A stretch of 64,000 nt of DNA from Alphaproteobacteria bacterium. GTDB lineage: Bacteria; Pseudomonadota; Alphaproteobacteria; SMXP01. Every line of letters starts with the position of its first letter. Position 1 is the first letter of the stretch. This document shows, piece after piece, positions 38,052-47,858 of this stretch. Below the pieces are notes generated by a model that had not been told where the DNA came from, did no database searches, and saw only the letters and a list, made by a program, of their open reading frames with translations. The position numbers and the translations under genes were made by a program. The DNA lies in contig JANQPV010000022.1 of the NCBI GenBank assembly GCA_028285305.1, positions 263,322-327,321 of the forward strand. Direction: 5' to 3'.

Positions 38052-38792
38052 ATGTTGATAGATCTCGTTCGACGCTTCGGGCTCTTCTCGCGAATGGTGG
38101 CGATCTTGACCTTCTCAATTCTGGCGAATGGGTGCTCACCGTCGAGTAAGCATCTCCGGCTAGACCCCTTGTCCAATTTCGAACAAGCTAGGGTGGGCAT
38201 CAATGATATTCTGAGCTTCCTTCAGTCTCGGCCTTTGGACCAGCTATGGAGAATAGTCGAGTCGGATGGCGATTCGTTTAGTGGAATTCGCATTATCGTT
38301 TTTAAAGGATTTGACTCGGCCCAAATGGTGGAGCTGTTCTTTGACGCTGGGAGAGATCTCACAGACGCCGCGATTGTCGCGAGATCCAACGAGACCGATT
38401 GGGACAAGTATCCCTATGATGATGATGGTGTAACTATTAGCCGGAGTGTTGTCAGTTCCCACTATTTCGATCTTTCAGAGCAACAATACACCCAACTCGT
38501 CAACCAAGCGCTCAGTATGGGACTTAAAGACTTATCTTCAATGGGTACGGAACAAGAAAACGCGGAACTGAGGCTAATATGTACGCATGCAACGGTCTAT
38601 GCAATTGAAGCGGTCATTGAGGATGAATTGTTCGCAATAGTTCGTTCGGATTGTGACGTGGATGTTGAACCGGTTCTCACGCTCGCAAGTCGACTACTTC
38701 ATACAGTCATAGAGATTGATCCGACGGTTTCGGAGCATACTCAATTTATGCAGGGGCGATTGGAGTACGGGCTGCTTTTGCGTGAAGAATGA
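38052..38792 (+). CDS. hypothetical lipoprotein
   Basis: Signal with lipobox-like ILANGC; no recognised domain. Confidence 0.6.
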   Translation: MLIDLVRRFGLFSRMVAILTFSILANGCSPSSKHLRLDPLSNFEQARVGINDILSFLQSRPLDQLWRIVESDGDSFSGIRIIVFKGFDSAQMVELFFDAGRDLTDAAIVARSNETDWDKYPYDDDGVTISRSVVSSHYFDLSEQQYTQLVNQALSMGLKDLSSMGTEQENAELRLICTHATVYAIEAVIEDELFAIVRSDCDVDVEPVLTLASRLLHTVIEIDPTVSEHTQFMQGRLEYGLLLREE

Positions 38793-38876
38793 ACTTATCG
38801 AGATATGCTGGTTGATTCTTGTTTGTGTGCCTCTAAAACTGAATGCTTTTGAACATCGACTTTGCCCTGGTAGGTA

Positions 38877-39278
38877 GTGCGTATGGAGATTAATGTGGGC
38901 TACAAGTTGCCTTTTCCCGTTGCTGATGTCTATGAGGCTTGGGTCGCTTCGGACACCGTCATTCCCCCAGCGACGAAGATGGAGATCGACCCCGTGGTGG
39001 GCGGTCACTATCGATTAATCATGGAGACGGAGACGTTCAGGACAAAGAATGAAGGCCGGTTTTCGATTGTCGAGCCACCCCATCATGTCAGATATAGCTG
39101 GCAATGGGAGGGCGACGACGAGATCACCGAGGTCGATGTCCGGTTCGAGGCGCAAGGGGGCGGAACGGCTGTTCGCATTCATCATTTCGGCTTTTTGCGC
39201 GAGAGGAGCCTCAATTCGCACAAGACTGGTTGGGAGTCCTACATTTCTGGATTGAAAGAGCACTTATCCAAGCGGTAG
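38877..39278 (+). CDS. SRPBCC/AHSA1-type START-like protein
   Basis: FPVADVYEAWVASDTVIPPATKMEIDPVVGGHYRLIMETE...HHVRYSWQWEGDDEITEVDVRFEAQGGGTAVRIHHFGF. Confidence 0.85.
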   Translation: MRMEINVGYKLPFPVADVYEAWVASDTVIPPATKMEIDPVVGGHYRLIMETETFRTKNEGRFSIVEPPHHVRYSWQWEGDDEITEVDVRFEAQGGGTAVRIHHFGFLRERSLNSHKTGWESYISGLKEHLSKR

Positions 39279-39383
39279 TTGCAATGTCGCTTCCGTTGTT
39301 GGAGAAGGCTAAGCCTGACACATTATCACACTTGGGTAGGTCTGTTGGGCCTGAGCCAAGTGCACTGCGAGGAGAAAGATCGA

Positions 39384-39761
39384 ATGCTTGGATACACAAC
39401 GATTGGCGTGAGCGACATGGCGCGCGCGGAAGAATTCTACAACGCATTACTTGCCGAAGTCGGCGCAAAGCAGCTCTTTGGCATGGACCGGATCAAGTTC
39501 TACGGAACGGGACCGGATGCCGCCATGCTCGCTATTTGTATTCCGTATGATGAAAAGGAACAGCATCGGGGCAATGGCTGGATGATCGCAATCCCCGGCG
39601 GATCGAAGGAAGGTGTCGACAAGCTCTATGCCAAGGCGTTGGAGCTTGGCGCCAGCGACGAGGGCGCCCCGGGTGACCGGGTGCCGGACGTGTTTTACGG
39701 CGCCTATGTGCGCGATCTGGACGGGAACAAGATCTGCTTCATGGACATGAAGATGGGGTAG
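39384..39761 (+). CDS. VOC (glyoxalase/bleomycin resistance) family protein
   Basis: MLGYTTIGVSDMARAEEFYNALLAEVGAKQLFG...YVRDLDGNKICFMDM; ORF-track start at 39279 is too long. Confidence 0.88.
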   Translation: MLGYTTIGVSDMARAEEFYNALLAEVGAKQLFGMDRIKFYGTGPDAAMLAICIPYDEKEQHRGNGWMIAIPGGSKEGVDKLYAKALELGASDEGAPGDRVPDVFYGAYVRDLDGNKICFMDMKMG

Positions 39762-39789
39762 CGCGCACTAAACCCCGCAAGTTGGGCGC

Positions 39790-40170
39790 CTAAGCGCCCA
39801 ACATTTGCACCACATCCACCAAGACACCACCGGGAATGCGGCAAATGAAATGGCGCTGGCCCCAGGCTTCATCCGTTAGGGGATGAACTACGTCAAGTGT
39901 GTCTTTCTTGTCGGCCCAGACGGCGGCAACGTCGTCTGCGTCCATCGTCACGAACAATCCGCCGGCCGGTTTTTGGTCCGTCTGCGGGACGCTTTCGTGA
40001 TCGAATCGAACGAAGCCCACCTGTCGTCCGCTCGAAGTGTCAGCCAGATGGACGTACCAATCTTCCTCAAAGACCGGCTCCAGGCTGGCCAAATCACGCA
40101 AGGCGGCAGCGGATGCCTTTGGGTTTTCCACAGCGACGACAGGATAGAGGGCAGAGAAAGGGCTGGACAT
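39790..40170 (-). CDS. VOC/glyoxalase-like protein
   Basis: FSALYPVVAVENPKASAAALRDLASLEPVFEEDWYVHL...GQRHFICRIPGGVLVDVVQ. Confidence 0.8.
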   Translation of the reverse strand: MSSPFSALYPVVAVENPKASAAALRDLASLEPVFEEDWYVHLADTSSGRQVGFVRFDHESVPQTDQKPAGGLFVTMDADDVAAVWADKKDTLDVVHPLTDEAWGQRHFICRIPGGVLVDVVQMLGA

Positions 40171-40205
40171 GAGCGTATTCCTTATGCAATGGGTTGATAT
40201 CTTAT

Positions 40206-40226
40206 ATACGTACAGGCTGCATGTAT
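40206..40226. promoter_or_regulatory. candidate TetR operator
   Basis: ATACGTACAGGCTGCATGTAT, 21-bp palindrome (8 of 10 pairs), overlapping the start codon of the TetR gene and upstream of the divergent VOC gene. Confidence 0.65.
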
Positions 40227-40836
40227 GTCAAAGAAAAATTTGAAAGTTGAAGCCGGTGAGAAAACACGCGCCCATTTAGTGGCGGCTGCCCGGAGGCTGT
40301 TTGCCAATGGTTATGAGAGCGTCGGGACTCCGGATATTGTTGCTGAGGCGGGTGTAACGCGGGGTGCCCTTTATCATCACTTTCGCAACAAAGAGGCTTT
40401 GTTTTACGCGGTGGTGGAAGAAGTTGCAGCCGATGTGGAGAAGCGTATCGACGCGGCGGCTGATGCTGCGGAGGATCTGCCCGGCTCCATCGTGGCGGGT
40501 AGCCACGCCTTCTTGAGCGTCTTTCAAGACGATGAAGTCCGGCAGGTTTTTCTTGTTGATGCCCTATCGGTTCTGGGCTGGAGCACGTGGCGGGAAATTG
40601 ATGCCCGACACGGTCTTGGCAGTCTTAAGGACGGTCTGCGCGCGTGTGCGGAGCAAGGGTATCTGAGTGCGGACGACGTTGAGACCACGGCCCACCTTAT
40701 TTCCGGCGCGCTGAATGAAGCCGTGTTTTTGCTTTGCGACCGGCCTAGCGATGCAGCCCTCCAAACGCGAGTCTTCGCGCGGACGGAGCAAGTGGTGCGG
40801 GCGTTGCTGACAAAAGACCACGTACTAACAGTTTAG
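40225..40836 (+). CDS. TetR/AcrR family transcriptional regulator
   Basis: TRAHLVAAARRLFANGYESVGTPDIVAEAGVTRGALYHHFRNKEALFYAVVEEVA. Confidence 0.93.
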   Translation: MSKKNLKVEAGEKTRAHLVAAARRLFANGYESVGTPDIVAEAGVTRGALYHHFRNKEALFYAVVEEVAADVEKRIDAAADAAEDLPGSIVAGSHAFLSVFQDDEVRQVFLVDALSVLGWSTWREIDARHGLGSLKDGLRACAEQGYLSADDVETTAHLISGALNEAVFLLCDRPSDAALQTRVFARTEQVVRALLTKDHVLTV

Positions 40837-41423
40837 TCCAGTTTCCTCCGGCAACCAGCCAGTTGCCTTGAATACCGATTAGCGATGGCTTGGGTGCGGC
40901 TGGCGGCTTGGCGGACGTGCCTCTTCTTCTTGCCGTTATACGAGCCGTTGCGGTAACCGGCGGGCCCTTCATGATAGGCCAGATAGTGGCGGTAGGTGTC
41001 GGTTTGTTCGATGCCTAAGCGCCTGGAATTTTCGCGGATGTACCAGGCAACGAAGTCGGTTGAGTCTTTAAAGCTGTCCCGGTCGGCGCCGCCCCGGCCG
41101 CTGGCCCGTTGGTACGCCGCCCAGGTGCCGTCGACGGCTTGGGAATAGCCATAGGCCGACGTGGGGCGGACGGTGGGGATCAGCCACAAAAAGCGCTTGC
41201 GCGGCGGGCGGGCGTCCGCATCAAAGCTGCTTTCCACTTTGATGAACGCCAGTTGCATATGGATGGGCGTTCCCCAGCGCTTTTCGGACTTTTTGGATGC
41301 TTTGTACCAGGAGCGCTTTTCGTCAAAGATATGACAAATGTTGGCTGGATTCTCAGGCGGCGAAGAGCAACTCGACACAATAATTGTGCTGATCAAAACG
41401 AGCAAAATCTGACACGTGCGCAT
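40833..41423 (-). CDS. lytic transglycosylase (SLT-like) lipoprotein
   Basis: Lipobox ISTIIVSSC, AFIKVESSFDADARPP...SAYGYSQAVDGTWAAYQR...YLAYHEGPAGYRNGSY. Confidence 0.85.
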   Translation of the reverse strand: MRTCQILLVLISTIIVSSCSSPPENPANICHIFDEKRSWYKASKKSEKRWGTPIHMQLAFIKVESSFDADARPPRKRFLWLIPTVRPTSAYGYSQAVDGTWAAYQRASGRGGADRDSFKDSTDFVAWYIRENSRRLGIEQTDTYRHYLAYHEGPAGYRNGSYNGKKKRHVRQAASRTQAIANRYSRQLAGCRRKLD

Positions 41424-41525
41424 GGTATTTCATTCCTTAGCCGTCTACCCGCGTCTTGTTCCCTCATAAAGTTGATTTTTGGTGACTTTTTGACCGGCCG
41501 CCCGCGAATCAGTACCTAATGCTTC

Positions 41526-42752
41526 ATGAGTAGTCTTGTGCCGGAGAAAATCGCGACAGCGCCGTCGCTCGACGCGCTGTTCAATTCAAGCGCCTCTTCG
41601 CTCCAGTTTGGCGACTATGTGCGGATATTGGGCCTCGAAAATCCCGGGGACGGCGGGGGCGGCAACTTCGTCAAAATCGATCCCGGCTCAGCCTCTCCGC
41701 ACGCGACCTATGCGGCCAGCGAGGATGGTAAATCCATCCTTAAGCTGAAGGACGGCAGCGGCGTATTCGTGCGGGAAGAGCTACTCAACGACAATGTGGT
41801 TGAGCCGCGCTGGTACGGCATCATCGACCGGTCCCGGGTCGTGAATTCGAAAACTCGTCCGGTGCGCGAGCGCAATTGGCGGGCCATCTGGGCAGCGTCT
41901 CGTTTTTCGCAAGCGTTTGGAGCCGGGCGCGGCTTTCCTGTTCAACTGGAGTTGCCGGCGGGCAAGATTGAGGTCACCCCCCACAAACCCATCGCAATCG
42001 ACAAAGCGGCGGGTGGAGCCGAAGGAACGGTTATCTCCGGCAAGGGCGCCCACGAGAACGGAACCTGGCTCCTTGTCTATGGCGGTATTGCGAGCGATCT
42101 CATTGATATCATCAGTACCAACCAGGTTGAAATACGGGACTTCAAGATGACCAGCATGGCGCCGAATATGCTGCAAAGCTTTGTGCGTATGCGGGCAGGC
42201 GACTGGTTTGACCGGGATGGTAAAACCGCACTCGGCAATGGTCTCGACAAGTGTGTGGGCGGTCACATTCACGACCTTGTTTGTCAAACGTCTGATTCCG
42301 ATTATGCGCCGAGCGTTGCGGCGATCTGGCTCTACGGGGTTGGCGGTGCCGTGGTCGAACGCTGCAATATCGGCAATCAGGCAACTATGGAGCGGGCCAT
42401 GAAACTGGGCGCGGACAGCCGCCACGGTAAGCCGGCTCATCGGCAGTTGCCGAAGGGCATGGTGGATGCCACGCGGATCGATGCGTGCAATCTCTACCAA
42501 GGCTCTCTGTACATTGAAAAAGCGTCCGGATGCGCCATTACTCGCACCGAATTCATCAGTGCGGCCAATCAAGATCTTTGGTCCCATATCAAGGTTGAAG
42601 GACAGAAAGAGGTTAAGAACCTGACCATTCGCAGCAATCAATTCTGGTCCGATATGATCAAACGGGGTCCGGAGATCTTCGAAGTGGTGGATAGCGCAAT
42701 TGTCCCTGCGTTTGAGGGGGTGGATTGCGCGGGCAACCGTGTTCACCGGTGA
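41526..42752 (+). CDS. right-handed parallel beta-helix / pectate-lyase-like protein
   Basis: FGDYVRILGLENPGDGGGGNFVKIDPGS and repeated beta-helix-like turns (VVERCNIGN, IDACNLYQGSLYIEKASGCAITRTEFISA, LTIRSNQFWSD). Confidence 0.7.
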   Translation: MSSLVPEKIATAPSLDALFNSSASSLQFGDYVRILGLENPGDGGGGNFVKIDPGSASPHATYAASEDGKSILKLKDGSGVFVREELLNDNVVEPRWYGIIDRSRVVNSKTRPVRERNWRAIWAASRFSQAFGAGRGFPVQLELPAGKIEVTPHKPIAIDKAAGGAEGTVISGKGAHENGTWLLVYGGIASDLIDIISTNQVEIRDFKMTSMAPNMLQSFVRMRAGDWFDRDGKTALGNGLDKCVGGHIHDLVCQTSDSDYAPSVAAIWLYGVGGAVVERCNIGNQATMERAMKLGADSRHGKPAHRQLPKGMVDATRIDACNLYQGSLYIEKASGCAITRTEFISAANQDLWSHIKVEGQKEVKNLTIRSNQFWSDMIKRGPEIFEVVDSAIVPAFEGVDCAGNRVHR

Positions 42753-42839
42753 AGTGATCGCGGCAGACGGATTCGCGGGCGACTTTCCTCTCGTCCCGCG
42801 TTAGAGTGGTCGCTCGACCGATTGAACAGAGTGTTTTCC

Positions 42840-43301
42840 ATGTGCAGATTTCTCTTTTTCCTCACTTCAGCTTTGCTGGCGTGCTTGGCCAGCGCATCCG
42901 CCCAGGACGCCGATACCTTCGCAATTCAGATTGGGCAGGCCTGGACATTCGATGCGGCGGAGGAACAACAGAGTGCACGGATGATCATCGGTAAGATTGA
43001 AGAGCATGAAAGCTTCGGGTCCATTGTACATGTCAGTCTGGTCAATGTGTCCACAAAGCACCCGGAAACGGGCGATCAAACGTTCTTGTCCATCATGCAT
43101 ATGCCGTTTACTCAGGAAGCTGTGGAGTATTCCGCCCGCAAACTGGATGGAGATTCGGATCCGCCGCCCCAATTCACGGATGCGTTGGCCTATTGGTCGC
43201 GCGTAAAGGGGGGAGTGTGGACGATTTCGGTGGGCACGGCCCTAACCGAAGTGCTGCTCGCCGCGGAGGCGGGAGATCCGAGCGCGATCAATGTGCGCTA
43301 G
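42840..43301 (+). CDS. hypothetical secreted protein
   Basis: Signal peptide MCRFLFFLTSALLACLASASAQ. Confidence 0.6.
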   Translation: MCRFLFFLTSALLACLASASAQDADTFAIQIGQAWTFDAAEEQQSARMIIGKIEEHESFGSIVHVSLVNVSTKHPETGDQTFLSIMHMPFTQEAVEYSARKLDGDSDPPPQFTDALAYWSRVKGGVWTISVGTALTEVLLAAEAGDPSAINVR

Positions 43302-43305
43302 TTGC

Positions 43306-44232
43306 CTAATTGACAACTTTGAAATCGTATCCGATGTGACGATCGGGTGTTCGTGAGATCGACTGACCCGTTTCATCTAGAGCGCGTACGCCATACCTGT
43401 AGTAATGATCCGTCTTCAGTGTAATTCCCAAATCAGAAACGTAGGCTCGATTTTCTTTCAGTTTTGGGCTTTGGTGGAAGTCGATAAGGCGCGTTTGACC
43501 GAACCTGTACGGATCGGACTTTTCCACAATTTCGATTTGATACCCATCTGCATCTGAGTGGCTGTGCCAGCGGAGAACGATTTCTTCTGTGCTGGAAAAT
43601 TCTCGTTGAGTCGTCTGCTTCCTTACCGCAGTGACGAATTCGAAAGGAGGTCCCGGACCGTCGCTCTTTTCGGATACTGTGATAGTGCCGATATGGAAGT
43701 TGATCTGAGGGAAGTCGATCATCCCCGCTAGCAATGCATTTGCAGAAGTGTTGTCTATTTCATATCCTAGGATCTCATAATCTCCATAAGGAACGTGTGC
43801 TTGGTATTCTCCATCCTTACTTGTAATGAGCCAATCGCTCCAAGCCGTCCGGGTAAGTGCTAGCCGGAGTTTCAGACCTTCAACAGGTTGTCCGTTTGCT
43901 GTGGCTCTCCCGGCAATTCTACCAGGTCCCTCCATAATGATGCGCTTGGAAGTGCTGTATGTAATTGCTCCACTGTGGGCGGAGCGGCTACCGAGGTAGT
44001 GGTCGTTGGAATGAGGATGCGGGCCGTTCTCTACCGAACTAGTTTCGGCGGGTTCTATCACTTGCTCCGAAGGTTCGAAGTGCTCCAGAGTTTGTTGGGT
44101 CATCTGATGTACTGCCACGGGCAGAGCGAATATGAACCAGACGAACAAAATTGCACAAAACGCGAGCGCAAATCCCGACCCGAAAACCGCGCCACTGATG
44201 AATTTCCGAAACACAGATGCGCTTCCTCTCAA
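43306..44232 (-). CDS. hypothetical membrane-anchored protein with carboxypeptidase-regulatory/Fn3-like segments
   Basis: N-terminal TM FGSGFALAFCAILFVWFIFALPV; GPGRIAGRATANGQPVEGLKLRLALT; Fn3-like VLRWHSHSDADGYQIEIVE. Confidence 0.6.
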   Translation of the reverse strand: MRGSASVFRKFISGAVFGSGFALAFCAILFVWFIFALPVAVHQMTQQTLEHFEPSEQVIEPAETSSVENGPHPHSNDHYLGSRSAHSGAITYSTSKRIIMEGPGRIAGRATANGQPVEGLKLRLALTRTAWSDWLITSKDGEYQAHVPYGDYEILGYEIDNTSANALLAGMIDFPQINFHIGTITVSEKSDGPGPPFEFVTAVRKQTTQREFSSTEEIVLRWHSHSDADGYQIEIVEKSDPYRFGQTRLIDFHQSPKLKENRAYVSDLGITLKTDHYYRYGVRALDETGQSISRTPDRHIGYDFKVVN

Positions 44233-44334
44233 TCCCTAGTGGGATGATACAATCTAAAGTATAGAAAGGAAATAGGGAACGCTGAGGGTTTAGCTTGGTG
44301 AGAGCGATAAGGGAAGTGTCTCGCCCAATGGAAT

Positions 44335-45279
44335 TCAAGCAGCGTTGGACTTAGATGGTACGACGTTCAGTCCCTTTTTGAGGTTCTCTGCTGCCTCTTG
44401 CTCCATCAGAGCGCGGGTTTCTTGAGCATAAGAGCCCATATGGTTGGACAGCACGATGTTGTCCAGGTGGGTCAGCGGACCCTCGTAGGGTTCGTCAGAA
44501 AAAACATCGAGGGCGGCCCCGGCGATACGGCCCTGGTGGAGGGCGTCATAGAGGGCGTTCTCATCAATGAGGCCGCCCCGCGATGTGTTCACGACGATGG
44601 CTGACGGTTTAAGGTTGGCAATACGCTCCGCATTTAGCAAATTCTCCGTTTGCTCTGTTCGCGGAACATGGAGAGAGATAATATCGGAGTTAGATAGGAG
44701 AGTTGTCAGGTCCGTCAGCGGGTAAGAGGATTGAGATGCGTCCAGCATGGGATCGCATATATGCGGCTTGGAACCGAACGCAGCAGCGAGGTCCGCCACG
44801 CGGCGGCCGATGCGTCCGCCGCCGATGAGTCCCAGTGACTTGCCGGATAAGAGGTTGCCCATGAAGGGCTTCCAATCGCCTGACCGGATCGTGCGGTCGG
44901 CGCGGGGAACGTGGCGCAGTGCTGAGAGGATCAGAGTGATCGTCAATTCTGCGACGGCTTGGGAGGGGGCTCCGGGCGTATTGAAGACTTCGATGCCAAG
45001 TTCTTTGGCTGCTTCCAAGTCGACACTGTCGAGACCGGTTCCGCAGCGGGAAATCACCTTTAGTGTATCCGCCGTTTCTAGAACCGTTCTGGTCAGAGGT
45101 TCCACACCGGCGATCATGCCGACCGGCTGATGCTCCTTGATCAAGGCGAGGACTTCTTCCTCCGCCAAACGGCGACCATAAGGATTGGCAATGAGCGTAT
45201 GGCCTGCTTTCGATACGTCACGCAGCGCTTCGCTGGATTCGATGTTGAAACTCGACGTAGTGATTAGAATTTTACCCAT
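44335..45279 (-). CDS. D-isomer specific 2-hydroxyacid dehydrogenase (phosphoglycerate dehydrogenase-like)
   Basis: SGKSLGLIGGGRIGRRVADLAAAFG...ISLHVPRTEQTENLLNAERIANLKPSAIVVNTSRGGLIDENALYDAL. Confidence 0.92.
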   Translation of the reverse strand: MGKILITTSSFNIESSEALRDVSKAGHTLIANPYGRRLAEEEVLALIKEHQPVGMIAGVEPLTRTVLETADTLKVISRCGTGLDSVDLEAAKELGIEVFNTPGAPSQAVAELTITLILSALRHVPRADRTIRSGDWKPFMGNLLSGKSLGLIGGGRIGRRVADLAAAFGSKPHICDPMLDASQSSYPLTDLTTLLSNSDIISLHVPRTEQTENLLNAERIANLKPSAIVVNTSRGGLIDENALYDALHQGRIAGAALDVFSDEPYEGPLTHLDNIVLSNHMGSYAQETRALMEQEAAENLKKGLNVVPSKSNAA

Positions 45280-45413
45280 CGCTTCAAACCCCTGCTGTCA
45301 GACCATATGCGCAAAAAGATCCTTCCAATTTGGTGAAGAAATAGAGCGCATTTGAATCGCTGTTTCTGGATCTTCTTGGCGCTTTGTGTGCGGAGGTTTG
45401 GTATCAGGTCCAT

Positions 45414-46103
45414 ATGATTTCACTTCACAGATTTAAGACGCCTGAAGATGCTTCTCGTTACTGCGCAGAGATAGCAGAGCAAGCGCTCTGTGAGGGCCTT
45501 GAGATGCGCGGTACGGCCAGTTTGTTCCTTTCAGGCGGTGGCACACCGCGAACCTATGTGCCTTGCGTGTTCTTGCTGGACTTACCGTGGCCCCAAGTCC
45601 GCATCTACCAAGTGGACGAGCGGTTAGGTAGCCTTGGCGGTCCGGCATCAAATGCGGGGATGTTGAAGCCGCTCCTTAAGGGAACGCCAGCTGAATGTGC
45701 CCAAACGAATTGGCTGGAAAACCAGTCGGACGCCAACTCAAGTGCTGTTTATGCGGCCGATCTTAAGGTGACTGGAGATTCTTTCGATTTGGTCTTTTTG
45801 GGAATGGGGGAAGACGGTCATATCGCCTCCTTGTTTCCTAACGCGCAAGGAGAACAGCCGAATTCGGAGGAGCACCCGTGGTGGGTCAAAAGGCCTTGTC
45901 CGCCGTTGCCCCATCCCCAATATGAGCGCTTGACCCTTTCACCCGGAGCACTAAAGCGAGCGCAAAAGATCTGTATCGTGATTTCGGGCCGCGACAAACT
46001 CTGTCTGTGGCGAGACGTGATGCGCGACGGGCGGATTACGTCCGACTATCCGGTGTCAATTCTAAACGATTGCAAGGACGTGACAGCGATTTGGTTTCCG
46101 TGA
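45414..46103 (+). CDS. 6-phosphogluconolactonase / NagB-like protein
   Basis: LFLSGGGTPRTYVPCVFLLDLPWPQVRIYQVDERLGSLGGPASNAGML...FDLVFLGMGEDGHIASLFP. Confidence 0.88.
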   Translation: MISLHRFKTPEDASRYCAEIAEQALCEGLEMRGTASLFLSGGGTPRTYVPCVFLLDLPWPQVRIYQVDERLGSLGGPASNAGMLKPLLKGTPAECAQTNWLENQSDANSSAVYAADLKVTGDSFDLVFLGMGEDGHIASLFPNAQGEQPNSEEHPWWVKRPCPPLPHPQYERLTLSPGALKRAQKICIVISGRDKLCLWRDVMRDGRITSDYPVSILNDCKDVTAIWFP

Positions 46104-46263
46104 TGATGGCTCCACCTGCTTTGGCGCAAAGTGTCTGAGAATTTAAAGAGAAATGTAACGGGCGATCTCACGGTTTGTCCATTTCTGGGGCGTAGGTCTG
46201 AGGCTCGAGTGGTTGACCGTTTCTGCCTCAAGAGCGGTCCTGTCCTTGTACAATAGGAAATCT

Positions 46264-47169
46264 ATGGGAACCATATCTGAAGGCGCCACAGTCTTGGTGA
46301 CAGGTGGAAGCGGATTTGTCGGCAGCCATGTGGCCGATGCGCTTACGGAGCACGGCTTCAATGTTCGCGTGCTTGACCGGCGAGAGTCGCCCTATGTGCG
46401 GGATGGACAAACCATGCTCGTTGGCGATCTAAGAAACGAAGACTTTTTAAGAGAAGCGGTGTCCGGCTGCGAAGCTGTGTTCCACTTTGCCGGAATTGCC
46501 GATATCGGTGAGGCAAACGCTGTTCCTTGCTTGACAGCGGAAGTCAACGTTCTTGGAACGGTTAATATGATTTCGGCTTGTGTCCAGGCTAAAGTCAAGC
46601 GTTTCGTCTTTGCGAGTACCGTCTATGTGTACTCCAACGAAGGCGGTTTCTATCGGGCAAGTAAGCAGGCTTGCGAAAGCTTCATCGAGACATTCAGTGA
46701 GCAGACGGGAATCGATTACACGGTTCTTAGGTTCGGCACGCTCTATGGCCGCCGGGCCGGGATGACAAATCGCATTTACGCAATGATCCATCAGGCGCTT
46801 GCAAATGGGTGCATCCAGCATCCGGGCAATGGTCAGGCGCGCCGGGAATTCATTCACGTGCGCGATGCGGCTGCACTGAGTGTAAAAGTGCTGGGTTCGG
46901 ACTATGCCAACAAACACTACGTCCTGACGGGTCAAGAGCGGTTCTGCATTGCCGAGGCGGCGGAAATGATCCGGGAAATGTTGCCGGGTCAGATTGAGGT
47001 CGATTTTGCCGACTCAGAACCGGAGGGCCACTACGAGCTGACGCCTTACGCGTTTGCCCCTCGGATTGGGCACAAGCTCGTTCCTAACGATTTTGTCGAT
47101 TTTGGGCAAGGTCTGCTCGATTGTATTCACGAGCAGTATGTTCCCGAAGATATGGCCGAGGCTGTGTGA
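46264..47169 (+). CDS. NAD-dependent epimerase/dehydratase
   Basis: VLVTGGSGFVGSHVADALTEHGFNVRVLDRRE...YRASKQACESFIE; ATG at 46264. Confidence 0.92.
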   Translation: MGTISEGATVLVTGGSGFVGSHVADALTEHGFNVRVLDRRESPYVRDGQTMLVGDLRNEDFLREAVSGCEAVFHFAGIADIGEANAVPCLTAEVNVLGTVNMISACVQAKVKRFVFASTVYVYSNEGGFYRASKQACESFIETFSEQTGIDYTVLRFGTLYGRRAGMTNRIYAMIHQALANGCIQHPGNGQARREFIHVRDAAALSVKVLGSDYANKHYVLTGQERFCIAEAAEMIREMLPGQIEVDFADSEPEGHYELTPYAFAPRIGHKLVPNDFVDFGQGLLDCIHEQYVPEDMAEAV

Positions 47170-47858
47170 TGCTGGCTCACTCTTGGGATGATATCGCGAA
47201 CCCAGACCTCCCGTACGATGCAATCTTCTTTGATTTCGACGGCGTTCTGGTCGATTCCGTAGATGTGAAAACACGTGCCTTTTGTGAGCTGTATGCGGAC
47301 TATGGGCCCGATATTCAAGATACGGTCATCGCTCACCATCTTAAGAATGGTGGGATCTCACGGTTTGACAAGATCCGTTTCTTTGAGACCGAGGTACTCG
47401 GTCATTCGCTAACGGAAGAGCAGCTCACCGAGCTTTGTGAACGCTTTGCCGATATCGTAAAGAAACAAGTGATCGAAGCGCTTGAGATTCCAGGTGCTCA
47501 GCGCATGTTGGAAAGCCTCGCGGGTATCTGCCCCCTTTTTGTTGTCTCGGGGACGCCTCAAGGAGAGCTTGAGGAAATTGTGCACGCGCGGCAGTGGTCG
47601 CCCTTCTTCCACGAACTCCGCGGATCTCCGAAGCCCAAAGACCACCACTTGATTGAGCTCCTGGAGGCCTACTCGCTCTCGGCCCGGCAGTGCCTCATGG
47701 TCGGCGATGCGGAAACGGACCGAAAGGCGGCCTCGCTCACTGGCGTTTCGTTTGTCGGTGTTCGTGGACGAGACGGCCAGCATCCGTTCCCTAAGGATGT
47801 ATCCATCGTCAACGATATGGAAGATTTTCTTGAGCGTAACTGGGAGGCTGCTCTATGA
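47169..47858 (+). CDS. HAD-superfamily hydrolase (phosphatase)
   Basis: AIFFDFDGVLVDSVDVKTRAFCELY...LFVVSGTPQ...CLMVGDAETDRKAA; ATG overlaps upstream TGA (TGATG). Confidence 0.92.
   Translation: MLAHSWDDIANPDLPYDAIFFDFDGVLVDSVDVKTRAFCELYADYGPDIQDTVIAHHLKNGGISRFDKIRFFETEVLGHSLTEEQLTELCERFADIVKKQVIEALEIPGAQRMLESLAGICPLFVVSGTPQGELEEIVHARQWSPFFHELRGSPKPKDHHLIELLEAYSLSARQCLMVGDAETDRKAASLTGVSFVGVRGRDGQHPFPKDVSIVNDMEDFLERNWEAAL

Noticed and set aside
41781-42746. 321-aa minus-strand ORF
   Set aside because: Shadow of the beta-helix gene on the + strand; composition lacks any domain-like pattern.
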